From NCBI GenBank assembly GCA_050248795.1, contig JBFWRS010000009.1, positions 1 to 64,000 on the forward strand: 64,000 bases of DNA. The letters run 5' to 3'. Positions 1 through 7,519 of this stretch are shown here, in pieces. The stretch's first letter is position 1. Every line of letters begins with the position of its first letter. A program made the translations under genes and the position numbers. The notes under the pieces are model-generated. The model was given only the letters and a program-made list of their open reading frames with translations. It did not search any database and was not told the DNA's origin. This DNA comes from CAZTDU01 sp050248795. Its GTDB lineage: Bacteria; Pseudomonadota; Gammaproteobacteria; Burkholderiales; SG8-39.

Positions 1-102
1 GATTGGCGTCTGCGCGATCGCCGGACCGGTGCACAACGTCAACGTTGCAGCGACTGCGGCCAGAACACGTCTAAGATAGCTTTTTACCTCACCGCATTTC
101 AT
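1..102 (-). CDS. Exported protein, N-terminal fragment (runs off window)
   Basis: Only the first 34 codons are inside the window. They encode a classical Sec signal peptide: a basic n-region with RR at residues 11-12, a hydrophobic core, and a likely cleavage after AIA at about residue 30 (AIA-QTP). A strong ribosome binding site, GGAGGAG, lies about 7 nt upstream of the ATG, which fixes the start. A mature protein beginning QTPI is common among periplasmic substrate-binding proteins of betaproteobacteria. With the acyl-CoA synthetase gene upstream on the same strand, a solute-binding protein is the best guess, but the family cannot be read from this fragment. Confidence 0.6.
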   Translation of the reverse strand, partial: MKCGEVKSYLRRVLAAVAATLTLCTGPAIAQTPI

Positions 103-321
103 GATTACTCCTCCAAGTTTCGGTTGAAAAACTCCCCGCCCGTTCGGCTTTTAGACACTCTAGGCGCGCCTCAAACAGCACAAGGCCGCGAGGCTGCACC
201 GCACGGACGCAGTGGCTAAAAGGGACAAACTGCAAGATCTTCACATCTTCACCGCGTTAGGCACTGCACTTTGTAAAATGGGGAATATTGTTCGTTCTCT
301 TGGCACCTTCATCGTCCGAAT

Positions 322-1884
322 CTAGACTGCGGCGTCTTCTCGTTCCCAGAACGGGCGCCGCACTTCGCGCCGCAATATCTTGCCGAACGATGAAGTTGGC
401 AGCCTGTCGACAAAAGCGAACTTCTTGGGAATCTTGAATCGCGCGAGGTGCTGCGCGCAATGATCTGCCAAGATGCTTTCCGATGCGGCCTCGCCGTTCT
501 TTAGGACCACTGCGGCATAAATTATTTCCCCCCACTTAGGATCGGGAATGCCTACCACCGCGGTCATGGCCACGGCCGGATGCTGATACAAGACCGCTTC
601 GATTTCGGCCGGATAAACATTCTCGCCGCCAGTGATAATCATGTCCTTCTTGCGGTCGACGATGTACAGATAGCCTTCCTCGTCAAAGCGGCCCATGTCG
701 CCGACGCTAAACCAGTCGCCATGTCGCGCCGCGGCCGTGGCTTCGGGATTCATGAAATATTCGCGCATCAACATCGGGCCGCGGATGTAGATCTCACCGA
801 CTTCGCCCTGCGCTACGTCCCGGCCGTCGTCGTCCACGAGCCTAACGGCAAAGCCGGGAATCGGCGTACCGACCGAACGCACCTTGCGATGCTGATCCTC
901 ACCGCACAGATTGGTAACGATTCCGACTTCAGTGGCCCCGTAGTACTCATTCAAGCTAGCGTCTGGAAAGTACTTGAGCATCGCGTTCTTGGTATGCGTA
1001 AGGAGCGGCGCACCGGCACTCAACAGCAGGCGCATAGAACTCCGGTGACTGCTGCGCACCTCTTTGGCGCTCACGATCGAATCCCACATCGTCGGCACCA
1101 TAAACGCCCACGTTATTTTGAACTCCGCTATCAGCCTGAGAAGCGCCTCAGGCTGGCTCTCGCGCGTAACCACCACCGTGCCGCCGCGAAATATCTGCAA
1201 CAATGCGAACAGTGTCGGGGCGGCATGAAAGAGCGGTGCTGGCACGAGTTCGACGTCGTTCGGGCCGACTCCGTAGTACAGAGCCACTCGCTTGAAAAAA
1301 TCCACGAAGGCACCGTGCAAATCGACGCAGCCTTTCGGAGAGCCCGTGGTCCCCGCCGTGTACCCTTGAAAGAAGCATTCGTCGCGATCGACGTCGACGT
1401 TGGGTGATGTCGCCGGTGATTTCGCAAGTAGGTCCTCGTAGTCGACACAACCCGGCGCGCGCGCATCGGTGCTGATAAGGATGATTCCGAGCGACGGAAG
1501 CCGCTCGCGCATGCCGCGCACAACTGGTTCAAAAGCCGCATCGAGAAACAGCGCTTTGGCCTTTGAATGATTGACGATGTAGTCGATTTCCGCCGCGATG
1601 AAGCGAAAATTGAGCGGTACGGCCGCGCAGCCGATCAATGCAATAGCGTGATACACCTCCATGTAGCGGGCGCTGTTTAGCATCAGGATCGCAATGCGAT
1701 CGCCGGGGCCGACACCCAGCGACCGCATGCCGTTGGCCAGTGCGCACGCACGCATCCACAGTTGACCGTAGGTCAGCGTGGTGACTGGCGCAGTGGATAG
1801 CGCATTGGCCTCGACCACAGCCTGTTTGTTCGGGGTGAAGCGGGCATGCCACTCCAGTGCGTCCCCTATGGTCTTTGGCATCAT
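322..1884 (-). CDS. AMP-dependent acyl-CoA synthetase/ligase
   Basis: A 520-residue ANL-superfamily enzyme that activates a carboxylic acid as acyl-AMP and transfers it to CoA. The P-loop YTAGTTGSPKG starts at residue 175, with Ala in place of the usual Ser of YTSGTTG. The A5 motif YYGATE is at 313-318. The hinge region GDMGRFDEEGYLYIVDRKKD with GGENVYPAEIE follows, and the C-terminal catalytic Lys is in GKILRREVR near residue 505. Length is normal for the family. The start could be either Met of the initial MM. It lies upstream of, and in the same direction as, the exported protein at 1-102, which may supply its substrate. The acid substrate cannot be predicted: medium-chain, aromatic and crotonobetaine-type ligases all look like this. 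Confidence 0.9.
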   Translation of the reverse strand: MMPKTIGDALEWHARFTPNKQAVVEANALSTAPVTTLTYGQLWMRACALANGMRSLGVGPGDRIAILMLNSARYMEVYHAIALIGCAAVPLNFRFIAAEIDYIVNHSKAKALFLDAAFEPVVRGMRERLPSLGIILISTDARAPGCVDYEDLLAKSPATSPNVDVDRDECFFQGYTAGTTGSPKGCVDLHGAFVDFFKRVALYYGVGPNDVELVPAPLFHAAPTLFALLQIFRGGTVVVTRESQPEALLRLIAEFKITWAFMVPTMWDSIVSAKEVRSSHRSSMRLLLSAGAPLLTHTKNAMLKYFPDASLNEYYGATEVGIVTNLCGEDQHRKVRSVGTPIPGFAVRLVDDDGRDVAQGEVGEIYIRGPMLMREYFMNPEATAAARHGDWFSVGDMGRFDEEGYLYIVDRKKDMIITGGENVYPAEIEAVLYQHPAVAMTAVVGIPDPKWGEIIYAAVVLKNGEAASESILADHCAQHLARFKIPKKFAFVDRLPTSSFGKILRREVRRPFWEREDAAV

Positions 1885-1989
1885 GCCTCCGTTTGTGAAA
1901 TGTTAGCTGGCGTGTTCGGCAACACGTTCCTTCGCGGGGCGCTCAATCCGCCGACCTGGCCCGACAGGGGCTCCACCTGCCGGCCACTC

Positions 1990-2132
1990 GCGCGCGCCGG
2001 GTGCCGCCATCGGCCACCGGGTACTACATGTCCAGGCCGATCACCTCGCGGCGCAGTTTCTCCAGCGGCGCGTGGTCGGTTCTCGGGGGCTGTGCGGATG
2101 TTCTTGCTGTTGGCGATGTTGGCGATTGCCAT
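1990..2132 (-). pseudogene. 5' fragment of a SufS/CsdA-like aminotransferase gene
   Basis: The first codons (MAIANI) and the run encoding APLEKLRREVIG of the intact gene at 4068 recur here on the opposite strand. The reading frame is broken: a small net deletion shifts the frame near codon 15, so the conserved stretch now reads in another frame. A TAG stop stands where the intact gene has the CAT of TH in LDTHYP. Similarity ends near 1990, so no PLP-binding part survives. This is a dead copy of the gene whose intact paralogue starts the operon at 4068. Confidence 0.8.
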
Positions 2133-2200
2133 GGGTTCAGTCTAGCAACCCCGGCGCGCAAATCGTTTGCGATCGCTGCTGCTGGGCAAGATGCGCATAG

Positions 2201-2230
2201 TATGTGATCCTATATATCTTCTATAACGTA
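2201..2230. promoter_or_regulatory. 30-bp imperfect dyad, candidate Lrp-family operator
   Basis: An AT-rich island in otherwise GC-rich DNA. Outer arms read TATGTGAT and ATAACGTA, a 6-of-8 inverted match, with a TATATA core. It sits 12 bp upstream of the GTG proposed for the truncated lrp gene and about 70 bp upstream of the aminotransferase fragment on the other strand. Its copy at 3970-3999 differs at a single base. Position between divergent genes and this conservation suggest autoregulatory operator and promoter DNA. Binding is inferred, not shown. Confidence 0.5.
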
Positions 2231-2242
2231 GTAAAATATTGC

Positions 2243-2470
2243 GTGGATGCGATAGATCGGAAAATCCTCACCATGCTGCAGCATGACGCCGACACGCCGC
2301 TGGCGGCGACCGCCGCGAAGGTGCACCTGTCGCACACGCCGTGCTGGCGGCGCATCCAGAAGCTGCGCGCCGCCGGTGTGATCCGCAGGAACGTGGCCTT
2401 GTGCGACCCGAAGGTGCTGAATGTCGGCGTCACCGTGTTCGTGTCGGTGCGCACCAGCCAGCACAGCTAG
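2243..2470 (+). pseudogene. Lrp/AsnC-family regulator, truncated after about 75 codons
   Basis: The sequence starts VDAIDRKILTML, typical of the Lrp/AsnC N-terminus, followed by a helix-turn-helix (LAATAAKVHLSHTPCWRRIQ) and the linker into the ligand-binding RAM domain (VGVTVFVSVRTSQHS). It then stops at a TAG that lies exactly at the junction with IS-like DNA. Full-length family members are about 150-160 residues, so the ligand-sensing and oligomerisation domain is missing. GTG at 2243 is the best start because family members begin a few residues before the first Asp; an in-frame ATG at 2204 would lie inside the dyad. A product could at most bind DNA without effector control. It was the divergent partner of an aminotransferase gene. 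Confidence 0.8.
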
Positions 2471-3358
2471 CAGTTTGTTGAAATTCGAACCTTTTTCATG
2501 AGTTCAGCGATGCCGAATCGGCGAAATGGCGTGATCGAACACCGGGAACTGCTCCCTGTGGCCCGCGATCGGGGTGGTTTGCGTTCATTTTGCTCTCGCT
2601 GCACGCACCTCTCCCGTCTATCCACTCGGTTCTGGTACAAGAAGCTTCGGCAGCGGACGCAGATTCACCACCGTCGCCGCGAGCGTGAACAGCAACTCGA
2701 CCTTGACCAGGCCGCGCAGCTTCACCTGACGCAGGATGCCGTGCTGCTTGGCATCACCGAACACAGTCTCGATGAGCTTGCGGGCGAACTGACTGATCTG
2801 ATATCCGGCGTGGCGCTTCGTGCGTCCATCGATGCGGCTCGATCGGCCGGAGGTGTTCTGCGCCACGTGCGGCGTGACGTTGATCTCGCGACAGCCTTCG
2901 ACGAAGGCTTCGCTATCGTAGGCTTTGTCCGCGCCGACGGTCTTGCGTGCTTCGCCCGGCAACTCGGCGAGCATCTCGATCGCCGCCTCGCGCTCGGCAG
3001 TGCCGTTGGCTTGGGTCAATCGCGTATCGACCACCAGGCCGTTGCGGTTCTCGGTGAGCACGTGGCCCATGTAGGCGGGAATCGCGCCAGCCTTCGAGGA
3101 CTTGGTCGCGAGCTTGGCATCGGGATCGGTCTTGCTCTGGTGCGTGTCGTTGGTGCGCTTCTGACCCTTGAAGTCCACCTCCGGATTGCTGCGACTGCCC
3201 GAGCTCGGCGGCGGCGCGCCGTCCTTTGGCACGAAGCTCTTGTGCGAGGCCCAAGCGCGAACGAGCGTCCCATCCACCGAGAAGTGCTCCGAGCTGAGCA
3301 ACCCCTTCGCCTTGGCCTGATCCAGCACTCGGGAGAACAACTCGCGAATCACCTCATG
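2471..3358 (-). mobile_element. IS5-like insertion sequence remnant, one end missing
   Basis: The left boundary at 2471 begins cagtttgttgaaatt, which resembles the terminal inverted repeat of many IS5-superfamily elements (ends containing TTCAACAAACTG on the other strand). It is preceded by CTAG, a plausible insertion target. The transposase reads leftwards and ends at 2618. The other end, including the transposase N-terminus and second inverted repeat, is lost where IS91-type sequence begins near 3358. The element therefore cannot move by itself. Its insertion explains the truncation of the lrp gene at 2470. Confidence 0.65.
2618..3358 (-). pseudogene. IS5-family DDE transposase, N-terminally truncated
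   Basis: The remaining roughly 247 residues hold the catalytic core. FSVDGTLVRAWASHKSF carries the first Asp. YMGHVLTENRNGLVVD and VGADKAYDSEAFV follow, the latter with the second Asp. HVAQNTSGRSSRIDGR and the C-terminal RKLIETVFGDAKQ block with the last Glu complete it. These strings are characteristic of a widespread proteobacterial IS5-superfamily group. Normal members carry about 100 further N-terminal residues (DUF772-type domain). Here the frame runs instead into unrelated IS91-type DNA; the few residues before HEVIRELFSRV are chimeric. The product is expected to be inactive. Confidence 0.85.
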
Positions 3359-3740
3359 CTGGGCCCGGCACGATCGCCGCACGCAGCCCGGCGTGGGGCG
3401 CGAGCACCCCGTGAAAACGGATCAGGTGCAGGCGCGGTCGCGGCACCAGCGCTGCCAGGCGCTGCATGACCCCAGCGGCGTCATCACGATGTGCGTGGTG
3501 CCGTCGCGCCAGGGGCTCTTCAGTTGCAGCACGACGTTACCCGCGCCATCGCGTTTGAGCCGCTCGTTCGCGATCGCCGGGCGAGTGATGTAGCGGCACA
3601 GGCGTTCGAGTTCCTTGCGCTGATGCGCGGCGCAGCGCACCCCGGCATGCAGGCTGAAGTCGTGCGCCTCGGCGCACAGGCCCGCCGTGGCTTTCTCATC
3701 CCGGACCAGCACGGTTCGCAGGCTCAGCACCTTCTGTCCG
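3359..3740 (-). pseudogene. IS91-type (Y2/HUH) transposase, C-terminal fragment with frameshift
   Basis: Minus-strand translation gives QKVLSLRTV, then AEAHDFSLHAGVRC, QRKELERLCRYITRP and LKSPWRDGTTHIVM. These strings are typical of the C-terminal part of IS91-family transposases. After VMTPL a loss of one or two bases shifts the frame; the expected continuation (MQRLAALVPRPRLHLIRF and HGVLAPHAGLRA) resumes in another frame down to about 3359. The catalytic region with the HUH and tyrosine motifs is absent, as are the element ends. It abuts the IS5-like fragment on one side and a ligase fragment on the other, so it is a rearrangement scar. Confidence 0.8.
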
Positions 3741-3935
3741 GCGCACGGCCTCGCGCGCGGCGACGCGGTCGCGATCCTATCGGCGAACCGCACCGAGTTC
3801 CTCGCCGCGTACTTCGGCATCATGCGCGCCGGCATGGTGGCGGTGCCGGTGAACCACAATTTCCCGCGCGACACCATCCAGTTCATGCTCTAGGATTCCG
3901 CCACGCGGCACGTCATCTGCGACCGCGAGTGACAA
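3741..3935 (+). pseudogene. AMP-dependent acyl-CoA ligase, internal fragment
   Basis: About 60 codons read LARGDAVAILSANRTEF, then YFGIMRAGMVAVPVN and PRDTIQFML, followed by an in-frame TAG and DSATRHVICDRE. This is the A1-A2 portion found near residues 50-115 of ANL-superfamily acyl-CoA ligases (GDRVAIL...GAVxVPVN). Both ends are missing and a stop codon interrupts it, so it is non-functional. It is not a copy of the nearby intact ligase at 322-1884, whose equivalent region differs. It therefore records a third gene once present here. Confidence 0.75.
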
Positions 3936-3957
3936 TTCTCCGGTCCATCGCGTCCAC
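3931..3957 (-). pseudogene. Lrp/AsnC regulator remnant, first nine codons
   Basis: Minus-strand GTG at 3957 opens VDAMDRRIV, matching the VDAIDRKIL start of the lrp fragment at 2243. Similarity ends after nine codons at the junction with the acyl-CoA ligase fragment. The gene that originally stood divergent from the intact aminotransferase is therefore lost. Only its promoter side remains. Confidence 0.65.
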
Positions 3958-3969
3958 GCAATCTTTTAC

Positions 3970-3999
3970 TACGTTATCGAAGATATATAGGATCACATA
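3970..3999. promoter_or_regulatory. 30-bp imperfect dyad upstream of the aminotransferase operon
   Basis: Arms TACGTTAT and ATCACATA flank a TATATA core. It differs from the copy at 2201-2230 at one base. A candidate promoter overlaps it: TTTACT at 3965-3970 and TAGGAT at 3988-3993 with 17-bp spacing, each a moderate match to sigma-70 boxes. The leader to the ATG at 4068 would be about 70 nt. Because the divergent regulator here is reduced to nine codons, any control must come from a regulator elsewhere. Confidence 0.45.
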
Positions 4000-4067
4000 C
4001 TATGCGCACCTTGCCCAGCAGCAGCGATCGCGAACCATTTGCGCACCAGCGTTCCTAGAATGAGTCC

Positions 4068-5579
4068 ATGGCAATCGCGAACATCAAGAAGACCCATACG
4101 CAGCCCCCGACAACCGAACAAGCGCCGCTGGAGAAACTGCGCCGCGAGGTAATCGGGCTGGACACGCATTACCCGGTCGTCGAAGGCGGCAGCCGGCGCC
4201 GCACCTACCTGGACAGCGCGGCGAGCACGCTGCGGCTCGGCGTCGTGCAGCGGGCGCTGGATCGCTACCTGCCGCACTACGCCAATACGCATAGCACGCT
4301 GCACTACGCGGCGCGCCTGTCGACCACCGAGTACGCATGGGCGCACCGCATGGTGCTGGAGTTCACCGGCGCGGATCCGGCGCGCTGGATGTGCTTCTTC
4401 ACCGGCAGCGGCACCACCGCCGGCATGAACCGCGTCGCGCGCACGCTGCGCCACGCGCGCCCCGCGCGCGACGTGGTGGTGACCTCGATCATGGAGCACC
4501 ACTCCAACGACCTGCCGCACCGCAAGCACTTCCCCGATGTGGTCCACGTGCCCTCGGTCGCGGCGGCGAACTCGCTCGGCGGCGTCGACATGGCGCGCAT
4601 GCGCGAGGCGTTCGCGACTCACGGCGCGCGCATCAATTACGTCGCCATCACCGGCGTGTCCAACGTCACCGGCATCCTGAACCCGATCCACGAGATCGCC
4701 GAGCTGGCGCATCGCCACGGCGCGCTGATCGTCGTCGACGCCGCGCAGATGGCGGCGCACGTGCCGATCCGCATCAGCGGCAACCCGGACCCGGCGCAGG
4801 ACCTGGACGTGGTGGTGTTCTCCGGCCACAAGGTCTACGCGCCAGGCTCGCCCGGCGTGGTGGTGGCCCGCAGCGAGCTATTCGCGCCGGTCGAACCCGA
4901 GGAAGTGGGCGGCGGCATGGTCGACACGGTATGGCTCGACCGCTACACGGTGTCGCAAAACTTCCCCGACCGCGAGGAGGCCGGCACGCCGAACATTCCG
5001 GGCGCCGTCGGGCTCGGCGCGGCGCTGTACGCGCTGCGAAGCGTCGGCATGGAAGCGATCGCCGAGGACGAGCAACGCCTGATGGCGTATGCGCTCGAAG
5101 CCATCGCCACCGTGCCCGGCATCACCGTATACGGCGCGAGCGATCCCGCGGGCGCCACGCGCCGCACCGGCGCGATCACCTTCAACCTCGAGGGCTGCGA
5201 CCACGCGTTCACCGCGGCGGTGCTGAACGACTATTTCAACATCGCGGTTCGCAACGAGTGCTTCTGCGCGCATCCGTACGTGCGCGAGATGGTCATGGCG
5301 AGCCTGGACGAGGCCGCCGACCGGCTCTCGAACGCGGAGCTCGAGCGCCTGGCCGACGAGCGCCGCGGCATGGTTCGGGCGAGCTTCGGCATCTACAACA
5401 CCGAGGCCGACGTCGACACGCTGGTCGCGGCGCTGCGAGCGATCGTCGCCCGGCGCGACGAGCTGCTGCCGCTGTACGAGCGCCTGGACAACGGCGATTA
5501 CCGCCACCGCAGCTTCAGGCTCGACCTCGAGGCGACGTACTCCACGCGCGCCGTGGTCGACGCGTTTTTCGCCGGCTGA
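4068..5579 (+). CDS. Class-V aminotransferase, SufS/CsdA-like cysteine desulfurase family
   Basis: A 503-residue PLP enzyme. The PLP lysine is K255 in FSGHKVYAPG. EHHSN at 143-147 and VVDAAQ with D224 form the cofactor pocket. RNECFCAHP places a Cys (C400) where SufS/CsdA have the active-site Cys of the HHCAxP motif, and YNTEADVD near the C-terminus also matches that subfamily. It is about 100 residues longer than SufS, with an N-terminal extension. Such enzymes remove S, Se or sulfinate from cysteine-like substrates and release alanine. The next gene, 8 bp away, is alanine dehydrogenase, which supports a catabolic rather than Fe-S-cluster role. No suf/isc genes are nearby. The start matches the conserved MAIANI shared with the fragment at 2132. 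The substrate is inferred; a true aminotransferase activity remains possible. Confidence 0.85.
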   Translation: MAIANIKKTHTQPPTTEQAPLEKLRREVIGLDTHYPVVEGGSRRRTYLDSAASTLRLGVVQRALDRYLPHYANTHSTLHYAARLSTTEYAWAHRMVLEFTGADPARWMCFFTGSGTTAGMNRVARTLRHARPARDVVVTSIMEHHSNDLPHRKHFPDVVHVPSVAAANSLGGVDMARMREAFATHGARINYVAITGVSNVTGILNPIHEIAELAHRHGALIVVDAAQMAAHVPIRISGNPDPAQDLDVVVFSGHKVYAPGSPGVVVARSELFAPVEPEEVGGGMVDTVWLDRYTVSQNFPDREEAGTPNIPGAVGLGAALYALRSVGMEAIAEDEQRLMAYALEAIATVPGITVYGASDPAGATRRTGAITFNLEGCDHAFTAAVLNDYFNIAVRNECFCAHPYVREMVMASLDEAADRLSNAELERLADERRGMVRASFGIYNTEADVDTLVAALRAIVARRDELLPLYERLDNGDYRHRSFRLDLEATYSTRAVVDAFFAG

Positions 5580-5587
5580 GTCACCGC

Positions 5588-6706
5588 ATGCTGATCGGGG
5601 TCCCGCGCGAGATCAAGGTACACGAGGACCGCGTCGGCCTGGTGCCGGCGAGCGTCCTGGAACTCACCCGCGCCGGCCACGACGTGCTGGTGGAAAAGGG
5701 TGCCGGCCTGGGTGCCGGGTTCAGCGATGCCGATTACCGCGCCGCCGGCGCCCGCATCGCCGGCGGCGCGCGCGCCGTGTTCGCCCGCGCCGGGATGATC
5801 GTCAAGGTGAAGGAGCCGCAGCCTGCCGAATGCCGCATGCTGCGAAAGGGTCAGCTGCTGTTCACGTACCTGCACCTGGCGCCGGACCGCGCGCTCGCCG
5901 CCGCGCTGATGAAGTCAGGCTGCACCGCGATCGCCTACGAAACCGTCACCGGAGCGCACGGCTCGCTGCCGCTCCTGTCGCCGATGAGCGAGGTCGCCGG
6001 ACGCATGGCGATCCACGTCGGCGCACACTGCCTGGAAAAGGCCACCGGCGGCTCCGGCGTGCTGCTCGGCGGCGTGCCCGGCGTGCCGCCGGCCGAGGTG
6101 CTGATCCTGGGCGGCGGCGTGGCGGGCTCGCACGCCGCGCGCATGGCCACCGGCCTCGGGGCATCCGTCACCGTGGTCGACAAGTCGCTCGACCGGCTGC
6201 GGCAGCTCGACGAGCAGTTCGGCGCGCGGCTGCGCACCGCATACGCGACCACCGCGGCGATCGAAGCGCTCACCGCAGGCGCCGACCTGGTGATCGGCGC
6301 GGTGCTGGTGCCCGGCGCGCTGGCACCCAAGCTCGTCACGCGCCGCATGTTGCGCAGCATGCGGCCCGGCTCGGTGCTGGTCGACATTTCCATAGACCAG
6401 GGCGGCTGCTTCGAGACCAGCCGCCCCACCACGCACGCCGATCCGACCTTCGTCGTCGATCGAATCGTGCATTACTGCGTCGCCAACATGCCCGGTGCGG
6501 TCGCGCGCACGTCCGCGATCGCGCTGAACAATGCCACGCTGCCATTCGTGCTGGCGCTCGCCGACAAGGGCTGGCGTGAAGCCTGCATGCAGGATACGCG
6601 GCTGCTCGACGGCCTCAACGTGCATGACGGCAGGATCACGCACCCGGCGGTGCAGTCGGCAACCGGGCTGGAGTACCTGCCGGCCATCGAAGCGCTGGTG
6701 GCCTAG
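5588..6706 (+). CDS. ald: Alanine dehydrogenase
   Basis: A 372-residue NAD-dependent enzyme of the AlaDH/PNT family that interconverts L-alanine and pyruvate plus ammonia. The catalytic residues known for the family are all at the expected places: R15 (HEDRVG), K75 (VKVKEP), H96 (YLHLAP) and D270 (ISIDQG). The nucleotide-binding GGGVAG motif is at about 175-180. Length matches the family. ATG at 5588 follows the aminotransferase stop by 8 bp, so co-transcription is likely. It is a natural partner for an upstream enzyme that yields alanine. Confidence 0.95.
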   Translation: MLIGVPREIKVHEDRVGLVPASVLELTRAGHDVLVEKGAGLGAGFSDADYRAAGARIAGGARAVFARAGMIVKVKEPQPAECRMLRKGQLLFTYLHLAPDRALAAALMKSGCTAIAYETVTGAHGSLPLLSPMSEVAGRMAIHVGAHCLEKATGGSGVLLGGVPGVPPAEVLILGGGVAGSHAARMATGLGASVTVVDKSLDRLRQLDEQFGARLRTAYATTAAIEALTAGADLVIGAVLVPGALAPKLVTRRMLRSMRPGSVLVDISIDQGGCFETSRPTTHADPTFVVDRIVHYCVANMPGAVARTSAIALNNATLPFVLALADKGWREACMQDTRLLDGLNVHDGRITHPAVQSATGLEYLPAIEALVA

Positions 6707-6712
6707 GACCGA

Positions 6713-7519
6713 ATGACGGCTGCGCCCCTGCTATCGCTGGACCACGCCGGCATCGTCGTGCGCGATCTCGCAGCGGGCGCTGCGCGCTGGGAGCGGCTCG
6801 GCTTCACGCTGTCGCCGCAGAGCCGCCAGCGCGGCGCGGTGCCGGGCAGGGATGGCATGCAGCCCTGGGCGAGCGCGAACCGCTGCGCCATTTTCGAGCG
6901 CGGCTACCTCGAGCTGATCGGCCTGGTCGACCCGGCGGCATGGAACCCGTGGCAGGCGTTCCTCGAGCGCTTCGAGGGCATGCACCTGCTGGCGCTGCGC
7001 TGCGCGAATGCGGACGCCGCGTATGCGGAACTGGCGCCGCGCGCGCCGTTCCTGGACGCGCCGGTGCAGCGCGAGAGACGCCTGGAGGTCGACGGCGCGG
7101 AGCGCACGATGCGCTTTCGCAACGTCTTCTCGCGCGACGCGCTGTGCCCGGAAGGCCGCTACATCGTCATCGAGCACCAGACGCCGGAGCTGCTGTGGCA
7201 GCGCGCGCTGATGCGGCACGACAACGGCGCGGTCGCGCTCGAGGAAGCGACCGTCGTCGCCGAGGACGCAGGGGTTGCCGCGCGCATGGCGGCGCTGGGC
7301 GGCGTCGCGGCGGTGAGCACCCCGGCCGAGTTCAGGCAACGCCACGGCTGGGCACCGCCCGCGCCCGCGTTCGCCGGCGTGACTGTTTCGTTCTCGAATC
7401 TGGCCAGCGCGGCGCGGATGATGGAGACTCGCGGCGTGAAGCTGCGCAGGTCCGGCGATGACCTCTGGGTCGCCCCGGAAGACACCAATGGCTTCGTCCT
7501 CAGGATGGTGCAATGCTGA
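6713..7519 (+). CDS. VOC-superfamily (glyoxalase-like) protein, first of a tandem pair
   Basis: A 268-residue protein beginning LSLDHAGIVVRDLAAGAARW, the first beta-alpha-beta-beta-beta module of the vicinal oxygen chelate fold. The ANRCAIFERGYLELIGL segment gives the second metal-ligand region (His at the start, Glu in YLEL). FRNVFSRDAL and YIVIEHQTPELLW follow. It resembles the longer glyoxalase-3-like proteins (PF13468 type), often lyases or dioxygenase relatives of unknown substrate. It is paralogous to the next gene. ATG lies 6 bp after the ald stop, and its end overlaps the next start by 7 nt, so it belongs to the same operon. Confidence 0.85.
   Translation: MTAAPLLSLDHAGIVVRDLAAGAARWERLGFTLSPQSRQRGAVPGRDGMQPWASANRCAIFERGYLELIGLVDPAAWNPWQAFLERFEGMHLLALRCANADAAYAELAPRAPFLDAPVQRERRLEVDGAERTMRFRNVFSRDALCPEGRYIVIEHQTPELLWQRALMRHDNGAVALEEATVVAEDAGVAARMAALGGVAAVSTPAEFRQRHGWAPPAPAFAGVTVSFSNLASAARMMETRGVKLRRSGDDLWVAPEDTNGFVLRMVQC

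Larger units (their letters stand above)
1990..2272 (-). repeat. Inverted-duplication arm A (promoter region plus both gene starts)
   Basis: Read on the minus strand, this arm matches the plus-strand stretch 3930-4170. It covers the first codons of an lrp-type gene, a 30-bp dyad, the leader, and the first 45 or so codons of the class-V aminotransferase. The middle is nearly gap-free and almost identical around the dyad. Identity decays towards both ends. The two arms face each other across about 1.7 kb of insertion-sequence debris. Confidence 0.85.
3930..4170 (+). repeat. Inverted-duplication arm B
   Basis: The plus-strand counterpart of arm A at 1990-2272. Shared stretches include the candidate lrp start codons, the dyad at 3970-3999, the leader containing ttgcccagcagcagcgatcg, and the first codons of the intact aminotransferase. 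This arm carries the functional aminotransferase promoter, while arm A carries the longer lrp fragment. The two loci are therefore reciprocal halves of one ancestral divergent gene pair, or of two paralogous pairs. Confidence 0.85.

Noticed and set aside
3491..4063. A 190-codon plus-strand frame across the IS91-type and ligase fragments
   Set aside because: It is antisense to the recognisable transposase fragment and its translation joins unrelated pieces without a domain.
4068..5579. Calling the PLP enzyme a housekeeping SufS
   Set aside because: No suf or isc genes adjoin it, it is about 100 residues longer, and it is coupled to alanine dehydrogenase.
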